Source: Bacteroidales bacterium (GTDB lineage Bacteria > Bacteroidota > Bacteroidia > Bacteroidales > UBA4181). Taken from it: a DNA stretch of 38,735 bases. The notes beneath the pieces were generated by a model. It saw only the letters and a list, made by a program, of their open reading frames with translations, searched no databases and had not been told where the DNA came from. Positions within the stretch are counted from its first letter, which is position 1, and each line of letters begins with the position of its first letter. This document shows positions 32,059 to 38,735 of the stretch, piece by piece. Location: NCBI GenBank assembly GCA_017523725.1, contig JAFWVY010000004.1, forward strand, positions 1-38,735, written 5' to 3'. The position numbers and the translations under genes are program-made.

Positions 32059-34185
32059 ATGCCGGAAAGATGTCTTTATATTGCTACATTCTCGGAGTTT
32101 CTCCAAAGTAGTCCCTCGTCCGTGCTTGGTAATTTGGTTTCAGCCAATCATGGCGTGGACTTAACCTCCACAATCGAAGCCTGGGAAGGTGAAATCCAAA
32201 TAATGCGGAATACCCTGAATACGTGGAAGGACGAAGATGCCTACATCATCTTTGAATACTCTATCCCACGTTTGGGGAAACGCATAGATGTTGTGTTGCT
32301 CCTGCAAGGTGTCGTGTTCTGTATTGAGTTTAAGGTTGGGAAGAAGGATGCGTTGCAAGAGGATCTGGAACAGGTACTGGACTATGCCCTTGATCTAAAG
32401 AACTTTCATCTATATAGTGCGGATAAACCCATCGCTCCCATTCTGGTCCCGACAAATTACGCCCATACTACCGAAAACATTCAAACCTCGCCCTATGACG
32501 ACGGGATTCTTAATCCATCTATAACTGGCGAGTTTTTCCTAAAAGGTATTATTGAGAAAACACTAAATATCGCCAGAAGACAATGGTCTCCTGAATCGTG
32601 GGGAAAACAATGGGTTATCAGCCCTTATGCACCAACACCAACGATTATTGAAGCAGCGCGTACTTTGTATGAGAATCACTCCGTGGAAGACATCACGCGA
32701 CATGAAGCGGATAAGGTCTCGACCGATGCAACCATCGATTACATTCTGCAAGTCATTCGTACAAGCAAGGAGCGTGGTGAAAAAAGTATCTGTTTTGTAA
32801 CGGGTGTACCTGGTGCCGGAAAAACGTTAGTCGGATTGGATGTTGCCATTAAACAGAGTTACAAAGATGGAGAAAAAGACAAGGAAAATGGCGCAGTATA
32901 TTTGTCAGGGAACGGCCCTCTTGTGGCGGTTCTGACCGAGGCGCTCGCTGTGGACAATCAGAAAAAATGCAAGGAAAAAGGCGAAAAAAAGAATCTGAGC
33001 GATTCCCGCCGTGAGGTTAGTGAGTTCCTCCAAATTATCCACCGATATCGCGACAACATGCTCGCAAAGATCAAAAATCCAGTGGAGAACGGCATACTTG
33101 AAATCGATCCTTCTAAGGCGGTTGAGATGGAGGATACAGGATACGGTGAAGTTGAGCACGTGGCCATTTTCGATGAGGCCCAAAGAACATGGACGCACGA
33201 ACGACTCGCCAATTATCTCAAACGTGGAGGGACCTATGGTAATAAGCTAAAGGTTCCCAACTTCCCTGTTTCGGAAGCTGCCTTCTTGATATGGTCTCTG
33301 GATCAAAGAAAGGACTGGGCAGTTATTATTTGCCTTGTTGGCGGTGGGCAAGAGATTAACACCGGCGAAGCTGGTATATCGGAATGGATTGATGCACTGA
33401 ATAACCATTACCCATATTGGAAAGTCTATATTTCCAATAAATTGACTGATGCAGAATATGCGGAAGGCAAAGTAAATCAGTTACTCCGAAACAATCGCAA
33501 CGTGGTATTTTCGGATGCGCTTCATCTTGCTGTAAGTCTTCGTTCTTTCCGGGCCGAGACGCTTTCTGCTTTCGTTCATGCTTGCCTGAGTTTCTCTCCT
33601 AATACAAGTCGATTGTATCAAGATGTCTCTCAAAAAGGATATCCGGTTCTGTTGACGCGCGACATTAATAAAGCGCGAACCTGGTTGAGACATATGGCAC
33701 GAGGTTCTCAACAGACGGGCATATTAGTCACGAAAGTTGCTGCCAGGTTCAAGCCGCAAGCGGTCAACGTTCTCGCCCAGGGCGACGAGAATGCTGTACA
33801 TTGGTTTCTCGAAGATAAAACCGATATCCGCTCATCCAATTACCTCGAAGAGGCAGCTACAGAGATTCAGGTCCAAGGCTTGGAACTCGACTATGCCTGT
33901 GTATTATGGGATGCCGATATGCGATGCGAATACAATCGGTGGGCGTATTATAAGTTTAATGGAAAGAATAAGTGGAATATGGAAAAGAACGAAGAACAGC
34001 GAAAATATATGTTAAATGCCTATCGCGTCCTTCTTACAAGAGCCCGCCAAGGCGTCGTCATTTGTGTCCCAGAAGGGAACTCCAGACTCAATTCCGAAGG
34101 TTTTCCAGAAGACGCCACTCGCCTTCCGGAGTTCTACGATGGAACATATAATTATTTGAAAGGCATCGGGATAAAAGAAATCTAA
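32059..34185 (+). CDS. DUF2075 nuclease-helicase (Schlafen-group-like)
   Basis: A 708-residue protein. N-terminal PD-(D/E)XK-like nuclease: RLGKRIDVVL (Asp77) and FCIEFKVGKK (Glu90-x-Lys92). It is followed by a DUF2075 SF1-type helicase with Walker A TGVPGAGKTLVG (249-256) and Walker B AIFDEAQRTW (372-375), an EYNRWAYYKFN-like stretch and the late motif VLLTRARQGVVICVPEG. The start at 32059 begins at the family-typical CLYIATFSEFLQSSP and sits behind a -7 box; upstream codons to 31894 look non-coding. DUF2075 proteins are frequent in defence contexts. It is divergent from the XRE-CoiA operon and ends in front of repeat copy R1. Confidence 0.85.
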   Translation: MPERCLYIATFSEFLQSSPSSVLGNLVSANHGVDLTSTIEAWEGEIQIMRNTLNTWKDEDAYIIFEYSIPRLGKRIDVVLLLQGVVFCIEFKVGKKDALQEDLEQVLDYALDLKNFHLYSADKPIAPILVPTNYAHTTENIQTSPYDDGILNPSITGEFFLKGIIEKTLNIARRQWSPESWGKQWVISPYAPTPTIIEAARTLYENHSVEDITRHEADKVSTDATIDYILQVIRTSKERGEKSICFVTGVPGAGKTLVGLDVAIKQSYKDGEKDKENGAVYLSGNGPLVAVLTEALAVDNQKKCKEKGEKKNLSDSRREVSEFLQIIHRYRDNMLAKIKNPVENGILEIDPSKAVEMEDTGYGEVEHVAIFDEAQRTWTHERLANYLKRGGTYGNKLKVPNFPVSEAAFLIWSLDQRKDWAVIICLVGGGQEINTGEAGISEWIDALNNHYPYWKVYISNKLTDAEYAEGKVNQLLRNNRNVVFSDALHLAVSLRSFRAETLSAFVHACLSFSPNTSRLYQDVSQKGYPVLLTRDINKARTWLRHMARGSQQTGILVTKVAARFKPQAVNVLAQGDENAVHWFLEDKTDIRSSNYLEEAATEIQVQGLELDYACVLWDADMRCEYNRWAYYKFNGKNKWNMEKNEEQRKYMLNAYRVLLTRARQGVVICVPEGNSRLNSEGFPEDATRLPEFYDGTYNYLKGIGIKEI

Positions 34186-34221
34186 CATCCCCCTTCCCTC
34201 CTCCTTAGCCCCGCCCCAAAC

Positions 34222-34423
34222 CCACCGGGATAACGGCAAAGGGGGCATAGCGCGAGGGCGGGAAAGCGGCTGAGCCAGAGCCCGCAGCCAATGCGAGAAC
34301 ATGTCTGACGACCGTTAGGCCCGGCCTGCCGGGACTAAAAGGGAGGAGTTTCGAGCAAGGCGGGCGAAGCGAAAGCCGCCGACCGAGCGCTTCGGCACCC
34401 AGAGCCGTTACCCGGGGGTGGGG
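34222..34423 (+). repeat. Dispersed repeat R1 (module A + module B)
   Basis: Begins CCACCGGGATAACGGC; module A runs to the hairpin CCCGG-CCTG-CCGGG (about 34320-34333) and module B continues ACTAAAAGGGAGGAGTTTCG and further to GTTACCCGGG. It lies between DUF2075 and the 3' end of the TOPRIM-like gene. Divergent at its right end. Confidence 0.9.
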
Positions 34424-34457
34424 AAAAGATTGCGCAGGCGTTGGCGGGAACGGCTTC

Positions 34458-35270
34458 CTAATTACTCATCAACACCTTGCGTCCAAAATACTCATACAGG
34501 AATATCGGGAAAGCATTTAGAATTGCGACCTTGCATTCTTCCGTATTGACGAATTTTGCCAGTTGATTATCATAGACATCCTGCTGAGTGTTCTCAACAT
34601 CTGGCAATTCATTTTCTCCCGTGCAGATGTAGTTTGCCTTGCGAACATTCATCGCTATCAGATATTGCCAGTTCTTTTTACAAAAAGCTGTTTTTTCTTG
34701 TTGCGCTGTTTCATCATCAGCAGGCTTCAAGGTGAGAATAATGTACTCCAGGTTCCCTCCGTAAAAGGAGAACACATGAACCTGGTGCTTGAAACTTTCT
34801 TCTATGCATTTCTGGCGCGTCACTGTATACGACCAATAATTGTCATCGGGCAGTTCCCGGGTATATCGAAGAGACTCCACCATCGGATAATTGATATATA
34901 ACTTGCCGGTGTCCGTTTCATCTGTGAAGTATTCCAGCATCGCACTGAGTTTTCTATTGTTCTCCTCAATGTTCCCTCCTTTTTCCTGGAAGTCGTAATC
35001 AAAGAACAAATAGATTTCAGAGACTTCATCTTCACGGATATTCTTTAGCGTTTCGTCCCCTTTCTCCAAAAGAATCTCTTTGAGCACAGAAACCGTATCG
35101 ACCTCGGATAACCCGTTAAGCACATCGTGGTCCTTGAGCTTTCGGTATAGCGAGTAAATGTTACTGTTATATGTGCACACGAAGGTATCCGCCTTCTCTG
35201 GAAAGAAAAGTCGTTTGACAGACTCAAAATAAGTCTTGTCATCTCTACCTTCGAAGACAAACAGTATCAT
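34458..35270 (-). CDS. TOPRIM-like (DUF4435/RloB-type) partner of the AAA ATPase
   Basis: A 270-residue protein. The N-terminus ILFVFEGRDDKTYFESVKR holds the conserved glutamate (Glu7) in a beta-strand/EGxDDxxF context, and SEIYLFFDYDFQEKGGN supplies DxD (Asp91, Asp93), the two catalytic elements of TOPRIM/OLD-, RloB- and DUF4435-like nucleases. Its ATG overlaps the stop of the AAA gene in ATGA, so the two are translationally coupled. The pair resembles AAA15-type ATPase plus TOPRIM defence systems (PARIS AriA/AriB, AbiL-type), but exact family was not tested. The C-terminus has no second domain I recognise. Confidence 0.72.
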   Translation of the reverse strand: MILFVFEGRDDKTYFESVKRLFFPEKADTFVCTYNSNIYSLYRKLKDHDVLNGLSEVDTVSVLKEILLEKGDETLKNIREDEVSEIYLFFDYDFQEKGGNIEENNRKLSAMLEYFTDETDTGKLYINYPMVESLRYTRELPDDNYWSYTVTRQKCIEESFKHQVHVFSFYGGNLEYIILTLKPADDETAQQEKTAFCKKNWQYLIAMNVRKANYICTGENELPDVENTQQDVYDNQLAKFVNTEECKVAILNAFPIFLYEYFGRKVLMSN

Positions 35271-36367
35271 ACCTCGAATGCTCCTCCACGGAATAACTTT
35301 TCAATGTTGTGTCCAAACCGGAGTTCCTTCTCCGTACAGGCTTGCAATGGCTTGATCTTATTGTCTTGCAAAATGAAGTTACAGTCCGGGCGAAGCAAGT
35401 CATTCGACATCAGGTATGTATTGTGGGATGATGTAAAAACCTGACAATCGAGATTAAACAATTGCTTGCATACCTCGAAGGCCAACTTGAAATGATAGAA
35501 AGCATCGAATTCGTCAATGAAAACAAACGAAGCTTCATTCATCTTCTTCAGCCAGAAATACAGCAACTTTAATGACTGCGTTCCCGTAGAGGCGATAAGG
35601 TCGAAAGCGATGACACCATTCCCCAATTTACAAAACAACACTTTATCTGCAGTCCGGGATTGAACAAACTCAAATTTCTGTCCGCTTACCTTTTTTAGGA
35701 AATCTGCGAAATCCTTTACCAACTTATTCTTGATGATATATTCATCGAGAATGGTTATAACATTGTCAAAACCCATGAACTCATTGACTTTCAAGCATCT
35801 GAACCACAACATGGAATCCACGAAATTTCGCATCCAGATGAGGTAGTGATTCTTTGCCAGTGGATATGAGGTTAGCAAATAATTCACGATGGAAATGCTG
35901 TTAGCATTTGCCTGGAGATCGCGCTTGGCATCTTTGTTTATGGGGAACTGTTTCTCATCCATATCCAAAGCCCCGGGGCTCCGCTTAAAGACAGTTACAC
36001 CGTCCACCGTCAGCGATTCCTTTACAAGAGCACCAAATACATTCTTTGAATATTGATACTCCATAATCTGCGATCCGAGTTTAAACGTATATTCAAAATC
36101 AACCGTCAGATTTGAGTCTCCTCCATAAACAAAGTTCTGGTAATAGTCAGCCTTCTTTGCTTTCTGGGTCAAATGATTCACAATGTCAAACAGCGCCACA
36201 CTGAAATTGGTTTTGCCCGAACCATTCGGACCATATATGATACCATTCTTGATGATTCCGTCTTTAACGGCGTATGTATTGAATGAATAGTTACTTGGAT
36301 GGGATAAATCCCATTCTATCCTGTCCGCGAATCCTCGGAAATTTTTTACGGCGAATCTGACAAGCAT
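35267..36367 (-). CDS. AAA_15/AAA_21-type ATPase (RloA/AbiLi/AriA-like)
   Basis: A 366-residue ABC-type ATPase of the OLD/RloA group. The first strands MLVRFAVKNFRGFADRIEWD are followed by Walker A YGPNGSGKTNFS (46-53); signature-like STGTQSLKLLYFWL lies near 260, Walker B FVFIDEFD at 281-288 and the His switch SSHNTYL near 313. The start at 36367 was chosen at the conserved N-terminus just behind a TACCTTTG box; the open frame further upstream is repeat R2 and not coding. With its partner it probably senses phage or foreign DNA and activates an effector (inference). The 4-base overlap with the partner gene implies one two-protein system. Confidence 0.82.
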   Translation of the reverse strand: MLVRFAVKNFRGFADRIEWDLSHPSNYSFNTYAVKDGIIKNGIIYGPNGSGKTNFSVALFDIVNHLTQKAKKADYYQNFVYGGDSNLTVDFEYTFKLGSQIMEYQYSKNVFGALVKESLTVDGVTVFKRSPGALDMDEKQFPINKDAKRDLQANANSISIVNYLLTSYPLAKNHYLIWMRNFVDSMLWFRCLKVNEFMGFDNVITILDEYIIKNKLVKDFADFLKKVSGQKFEFVQSRTADKVLFCKLGNGVIAFDLIASTGTQSLKLLYFWLKKMNEASFVFIDEFDAFYHFKLAFEVCKQLFNLDCQVFTSSHNTYLMSNDLLRPDCNFILQDNKIKPLQACTEKELRFGHNIEKLFRGGAFEV

Positions 36368-36393
36368 AGATATAATTCTTTCGATTACTGCTG

Positions 36394-36401
36394 CAAAGGT
36401 A
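36394..36401 (-). promoter_or_regulatory. -7 box of the AAA-TOPRIM operon
   Basis: TACCTTTG on the minus strand, 26 bases before the ATG. No good -33 is seen; the operon promoter sits at the boundary with repeat R2. Confidence 0.6.
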
Positions 36402-36461
36402 TAACAAATTTTCAATATCCGTAATTTTTTTACGGATAATTTGCACCGCCGCTTCAAAAGC

Positions 36462-36674
36462 CCTCCGGGATAACGGCGAAGGGGGCATAGCGCGAGGGCG
36501 AGAAAGCGGCTGAGCCAGAGCCCGCCGCCTCGTGCGAGAACATGTCCGACGACCGTTAGGCCCGGCCTGCCGGGACTAAAAGGGAGGAGTTTCGAGCAAG
36601 GCGGGCGAAGCGAAAGACGCCGACCGAGCGCTTCAGCACCCGGAGACGTTACCCGGCGGCTAGGAAACCGTCGC
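36462..36674 (+). repeat. Dispersed repeat R2 (module A + module B)
   Basis: Starts ccctccgggataacggcg, followed by GGCATAGCGCGAGGGCG, AGCCAGAGCCCGCCGCC and GAGAACATGTC, then hairpin CCCGG-CCTG-CCGGG and module B ending GGCGGCTAGGAAACCGTCGC. It is followed in tandem by R3 with a period of 222 bases. Confidence 0.95.
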
Positions 36675-36682
36675 TTCAAAAA

Positions 36683-36796
36683 CCCACCGGGATAACGACG
36701 CAGGGTGCATAGCGCGAGGGCGAAAAAGCGGCCGAGCCAGAGCCCGCCGTCCCGTGCGAGAACATGTCTGACGACCGTCAGGCCCGGAAACCGGGC
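36683..36796 (+). repeat. Dispersed repeat R3 (module A only)
   Basis: Begins cccaccgggataacgacg and stops after the hairpin GCCCGG-AAA-CCGGGC (36782-36796), immediately beside the stop codon of the CE1 esterase gene. Module B is missing, and the hairpin loop differs from the long copies. The hairpin could also serve as a transcription stop for the minus-strand gene, but lacks a T run. Confidence 0.95.
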
Positions 36797-37996
36797 TTAT
36801 TTGAACAGAAGCGGAACCATTTCGTTGAGGAATATCCTCCAGTTGCTCCAGGTATGACCGCCGTCCTTGGTGAAGAACGTATGTTTCATACCATTGTCTG
36901 TCATGATTTTGTCGAGCGCACTGGCACCCGAATAAGTAAAGTCGGCGGTACCGGCCGCGAGCCAGTAAAGCTTATATCCGGCCTTCTTGATACCGAGCAG
37001 ACCTTCAAGAAACGCGGCATCCCCTTCGCGAGCACCGCAACCCATCGGACAGATATAATCGAAAGTGCCGGGATAGGCAGCTGTCACCGCAAGGGTATGT
37101 CCGCCGCCCATGGAAAGGCCGGAGACAGCACGTCCGGAAGCCTTTCTGATAACGCGGTAATGCGATTCGATATAAGGAATGACATCCTTGACAAGAGAAT
37201 TGACATAGGCATTCGAAACGCCTCTGGTCGCCGCAGCCTGTTCCGGAGCAGGAATTTGCATGAACGGAGAAGAAGACTGGGTGGAATTGCCGTTAGGCAT
37301 CACGACGAGCATCGGGACAGCCTGGCCTTTCTCGATGAGATTATCCATGATGGCAGTCACGCGGCCCATGGATTCCCAGGTATCTTCATCGCAGCCGCCG
37401 CCATGCAGCAGATAAAGCACAGGATAGCTGACTTTCCTGTTCTTCGCATCTTCGTAACCGTACGGGGTATAGACATACATGCGGCGCTCGAATCCGAGAG
37501 TCGGCGAATTGTACCAAACCATGTTGAGATTGCCATGCTGCGTAGCACCCTGATAGTTTTCGGAGAGTTTGCCCGGAACAAGGAGCACGCTGAAAAGACG
37601 CATACCATCGCGCTGGATGAGCGGGTTGGCAGCATCGCAGGTATAAACGCCGTCGATATAGAAATTGTAAGTCCAGAGCTCCGCGGCAGGCGTGTCGATG
37701 GTAACCTCCCATACACCGTCGGCACGGCGTGTCAGGGGAATGACCTGGGTCTCCGCATCCTGAACGAGCGGTCCGTAACAATTATCATCGGGATTCATCC
37801 ATGAGCCATGCAGGCTGACATAGATGGCCTGGGGCGCGGCGATGCGGAATGTCGTCTTGCCGCCGTCCATTTCGGGAGACACCACACGTGCCGGAGTCGG
37901 GATCACACTGATTCCCTGGTTACGCTGAGCCGATGCGACCGTGCAGAAAAACAGCGCCGCAACAATTAAAATCCATGCTATAGAATTGGTTTTCAT
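36797..37996 (-). CDS. CBM48-CE1 family esterase (feruloyl/acetyl xylan esterase)
   Basis: A 399-residue secreted enzyme. Signal peptide to about residue 24 (AWILIVAALFFCTVASA), then a CBM48/E-set-like domain (FRIAAPQAIYVSLHGSW ... VWEVTIDTPAAELWTYNFY), then a CE1 alpha/beta-hydrolase. Elbow GLSMGGGHTLAV gives Ser295 and GGHTWSNWR gives His381. Such enzymes cut ferulic or acetyl esters from arabinoxylan and open it to GH10 and GH115 enzymes. The ATG at 37996 lies behind a consensus promoter; the longer frame to 38203 runs into repeat R4. The gene is framed by repeats R3 and R4, making it look like an inserted cassette. Confidence 0.88.
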   Translation of the reverse strand: MKTNSIAWILIVAALFFCTVASAQRNQGISVIPTPARVVSPEMDGGKTTFRIAAPQAIYVSLHGSWMNPDDNCYGPLVQDAETQVIPLTRRADGVWEVTIDTPAAELWTYNFYIDGVYTCDAANPLIQRDGMRLFSVLLVPGKLSENYQGATQHGNLNMVWYNSPTLGFERRMYVYTPYGYEDAKNRKVSYPVLYLLHGGGCDEDTWESMGRVTAIMDNLIEKGQAVPMLVVMPNGNSTQSSSPFMQIPAPEQAAATRGVSNAYVNSLVKDVIPYIESHYRVIRKASGRAVSGLSMGGGHTLAVTAAYPGTFDYICPMGCGAREGDAAFLEGLLGIKKAGYKLYWLAAGTADFTYSGASALDKIMTDNGMKHTFFTKDGGHTWSNWRIFLNEMVPLLFK

Positions 37997-38025
37997 TGTA
38001 TTATTATAATGGTTACTATTTGATA

Positions 38026-38055
38026 CAAAGATAACTTTTTTTGCAGAATTGACAA
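38026..38055 (-). promoter_or_regulatory. Promoter of the CE1 esterase gene
   Basis: On the minus strand TTG (38055-38053), a 19-base spacer and TATCTTTG (38033-38026) fit the consensus. The -33 lies inside the palindrome listed next. Confidence 0.75.
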
Positions 38056-38061
38056 TTCTGC
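38043..38061. promoter_or_regulatory. Palindrome over the CE1 promoter -33 (candidate operator)
   Basis: GCAGAATT-GAC-AATTCTGC is a perfect 8-bp inverted repeat with a 3-base centre. It covers the TTG of the promoter, a classical repressor position. Confidence 0.5.
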
Positions 38062-38096
38062 CACCGTCATCCCCTCTCCGCCTCAGCACCGCCACA

Positions 38097-38235
38097 AAGG
38101 CCTCCGGAATAACGGCGAAAGCCTCTGGGATAACGGCGAAGAGTGCATAGCGCGAGGGCAGAAAAGCGGCTGAGCCAGAGCCCGCCGTCCCGTGCGAGAA
38201 CATGTCTGACGACCGTTAGGCCCGGGAACCGGGCC
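38097..38235 (+). repeat. Dispersed repeat R4 (module A only, with head duplication)
   Basis: The leading about 21 bases are duplicated (aaggcctccggaataacggc and aaagcctctgggataacggc) before the shared core GGCAGAAAAGCGGCTGAGCC (38157-38176). It ends with the hairpin GGCCCGG-GAA-CCGGGCC (38219-38235) and lacks module B, like R3. It lies behind the promoter of the CE1 gene. Confidence 0.93.
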
Positions 38236-38248
38236 TACCATAGCGCCC

Positions 38249-38326
38249 TTGAGCGAATCCGACTACAATGAATTACTGCTACAGGCTGTAGCAGTTTTGC
38301 CGTGGGGCCACAATCTGCTAGCTACA
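38249..38326 (+). pseudogene. Fragment of a DUF1016/YhcG-like gene
   Basis: The frame from 38249 reads NELLLQAVAVLPWGHNLLA, matching the DUF1016 region around the PWGH motif (compare SIPWAHHMLLIDK in the intact gene at 26004-27086). Similarity ends after about 25 codons and the sequence then runs into repeat R5. Only this piece remains; it cannot encode a working protein. The identification rests on one short motif. Confidence 0.45.
38276..38298 (+). terminator. Palindrome with T run inside the DUF1016 remnant
   Basis: CTGCTACAG-G-CTGTAGCAG (38276-38294) is perfect and followed by TTTT, so it could terminate plus-strand transcription. It may be a chance palindrome within the remnant. Confidence 0.4.
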
Positions 38327-38402
38327 CCCAGGTCAAAAAACTTCAGCCAAACCCTGGTCGCCCTCGGCCTTCCCCTCCTCCGCTTGAGCAGCGCCGCAAA
38401 GC

Positions 38403-38614
38403 CCACCGGGATAACGGCGGAGGGGGCATAGCGCAAGGGCGGAAAAGCGGCCGAGCCAGAGCCCGCCGCCCCGTGCGAGAACATGTCTGACGACCGTTAG
38501 GCCCGGCCTGCCGGGACTAAAAGGGAGGAGTTTCGAGCAAGGCGGGCGAAGCGAAAGACGCCGCCCGAGCGCTTCGGCACCCGAAGGCGTTACCCGGAGG
38601 CTAGGAAACCGTCG
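38403..38614 (+). repeat. Dispersed repeat R5 (module A + module B)
   Basis: CCACCGGGATAACGGCGG to GGAGGCTAGGAAACCGTCGC, closely matching R2 throughout, with CCCGG-CCTG-CCGGG in the middle. R6 follows with a period of 221 bases. Confidence 0.95.
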
Positions 38615-38623
38615 CCGCAAAAA

Positions 38624-38735
38624 CCACCGGGATAACGGCGAAGGGAGTATGGCGCGAGGGCGGAAAAGCGGCCGAGCCAGAGCCCGCCGCCAATGCGAGA
38701 ACATGTCCGACGACCGTTAGGCCCGGCCTGCCGGG
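38624..38735 (+). repeat. Dispersed repeat R6 (cut by the window end)
   Basis: Module A from CCACCGGGATAACGGCGAAG to the CCTGCCGGG hairpin is complete; whether module B follows is unknown because the window stops at the last base of the hairpin. Confidence 0.93.

Larger units (their letters stand above)
38062..38735. other. Non-coding tail region composed of repeats R4-R6 and a DUF1016 remnant
   Basis: Apart from the repeats and the gene fragment listed separately, no gene is supported. Open frames on the minus strand run through the repeats in more than one frame and are not credible proteins. Confidence 0.6.

Noticed and set aside
36371..36679. N-terminal extension of the AAA ATPase through repeat R2
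   Set aside because: These codons are the repeat sequence on the minus strand. The conserved N-terminus and the -7 box both point to the ATG at 36367.
37997..38203. N-terminal extension of the CE1 esterase into repeat R4
   Set aside because: The signal peptide starts at 37996 and a consensus promoter lies between; upstream codons are promoter and repeat.
38333..38704. Conserved-looking minus-strand peptides in the repeats (for example a frame with LARGGGLWL and another with FSHWRRALARP)
   Set aside because: The same DNA is open in more than one frame in different copies and frames change at the 221-base period, so the apparent conservation follows from the conserved nucleotides rather than from protein selection.
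34222..38735. Repeats as a CRISPR array or an insertion sequence
   Set aside because: Units are about 220 bases, no transposase or terminal inverted repeats are seen and there are no short repeats with spacers.
1..38735. tRNA, rRNA or prophage genes
   Set aside because: No cloverleaf with the usual conserved loops, no rRNA sequence and no phage structural genes or integrase were found.

Overview
The window looks like chromosome from a member of the Bacteroidales, most likely a GC-rich gut genus such as Alistipes or another Rikenellaceae. The evidence is the Bacteroidetes promoter signature (-7 box TAnnTTTG, often with a TTG or TTTG about 19-20 bases upstream) in front of most transcription units, a GldA-GldF-GldG-type ABC transporter, lipoprotein-type glycosidases, weak or absent Shine-Dalgarno sequences, and a probable cysteate synthase (sulfonolipid pathway). 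The genus is inference; no rRNA or tRNA gene is present.

Layout. 1-4.5 kb: the 3' end of a large envelope protein, then a four-gene gldA-gldF-gldG-DUF4340 transport operon. 4.6-9.5 kb: a family 2 glycosyltransferase, a GH115 alpha-glucuronidase and a divergent tannase-like esterase. 9.6-12.7 kb: cysteate synthase, metF and a DUF3298 lipoprotein. 12.8-13.8 kb: a two-gene short-type chromate transporter. 13.9-20.4 kb: trxB followed by a tripartite RND efflux operon (lipoprotein adaptor, inner-membrane pump, TolC-like channel), genes touching or overlapping. 20.5-23.3 kb: MgtC-family protein, a small conserved protein, Hsp20, and a GH10 xylanase with a glycine/phenylalanine-rich insert. 23.3-24.4 kb: a structured non-coding element and an unusual membrane-anchored transposase-type HTH protein.

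From about 24.4 to 36.4 kb base composition turns AT-rich and the content becomes accessory: an AAA_14/DUF4143 ATPase behind a 23-bp iteron array, a DUF1016 (YhcG-like) PD-(D/E)XK nuclease, a broken RhuM-like gene, two envelope proteins, an XRE-HTH/EVE-like regulator paired with a CoiA-like nuclease, a divergent DUF2075 nuclease-helicase, and an overlapping AAA ATPase/TOPRIM-like pair. This has the look of a defence or genomic island.

From 34.2 kb to the end six directly oriented copies of a roughly 220-bp modular repeat frame discrete cassettes: the ATPase/TOPRIM pair, a CBM48-CE1 esterase gene, and a fragment of a DUF1016 gene. GH115, GH10, CE1 and the tannase-like enzyme together suggest breakdown of glucuronoxylan and its ester decorations, although no SusC/SusD pair is present. 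The most interesting novelties are the repeat family with its cassettes, the XRE-EVE/CoiA pair, the complementarity that could mask the hsp20 ribosome-binding site, and a terminator hairpin overlapping the metF transcription start.
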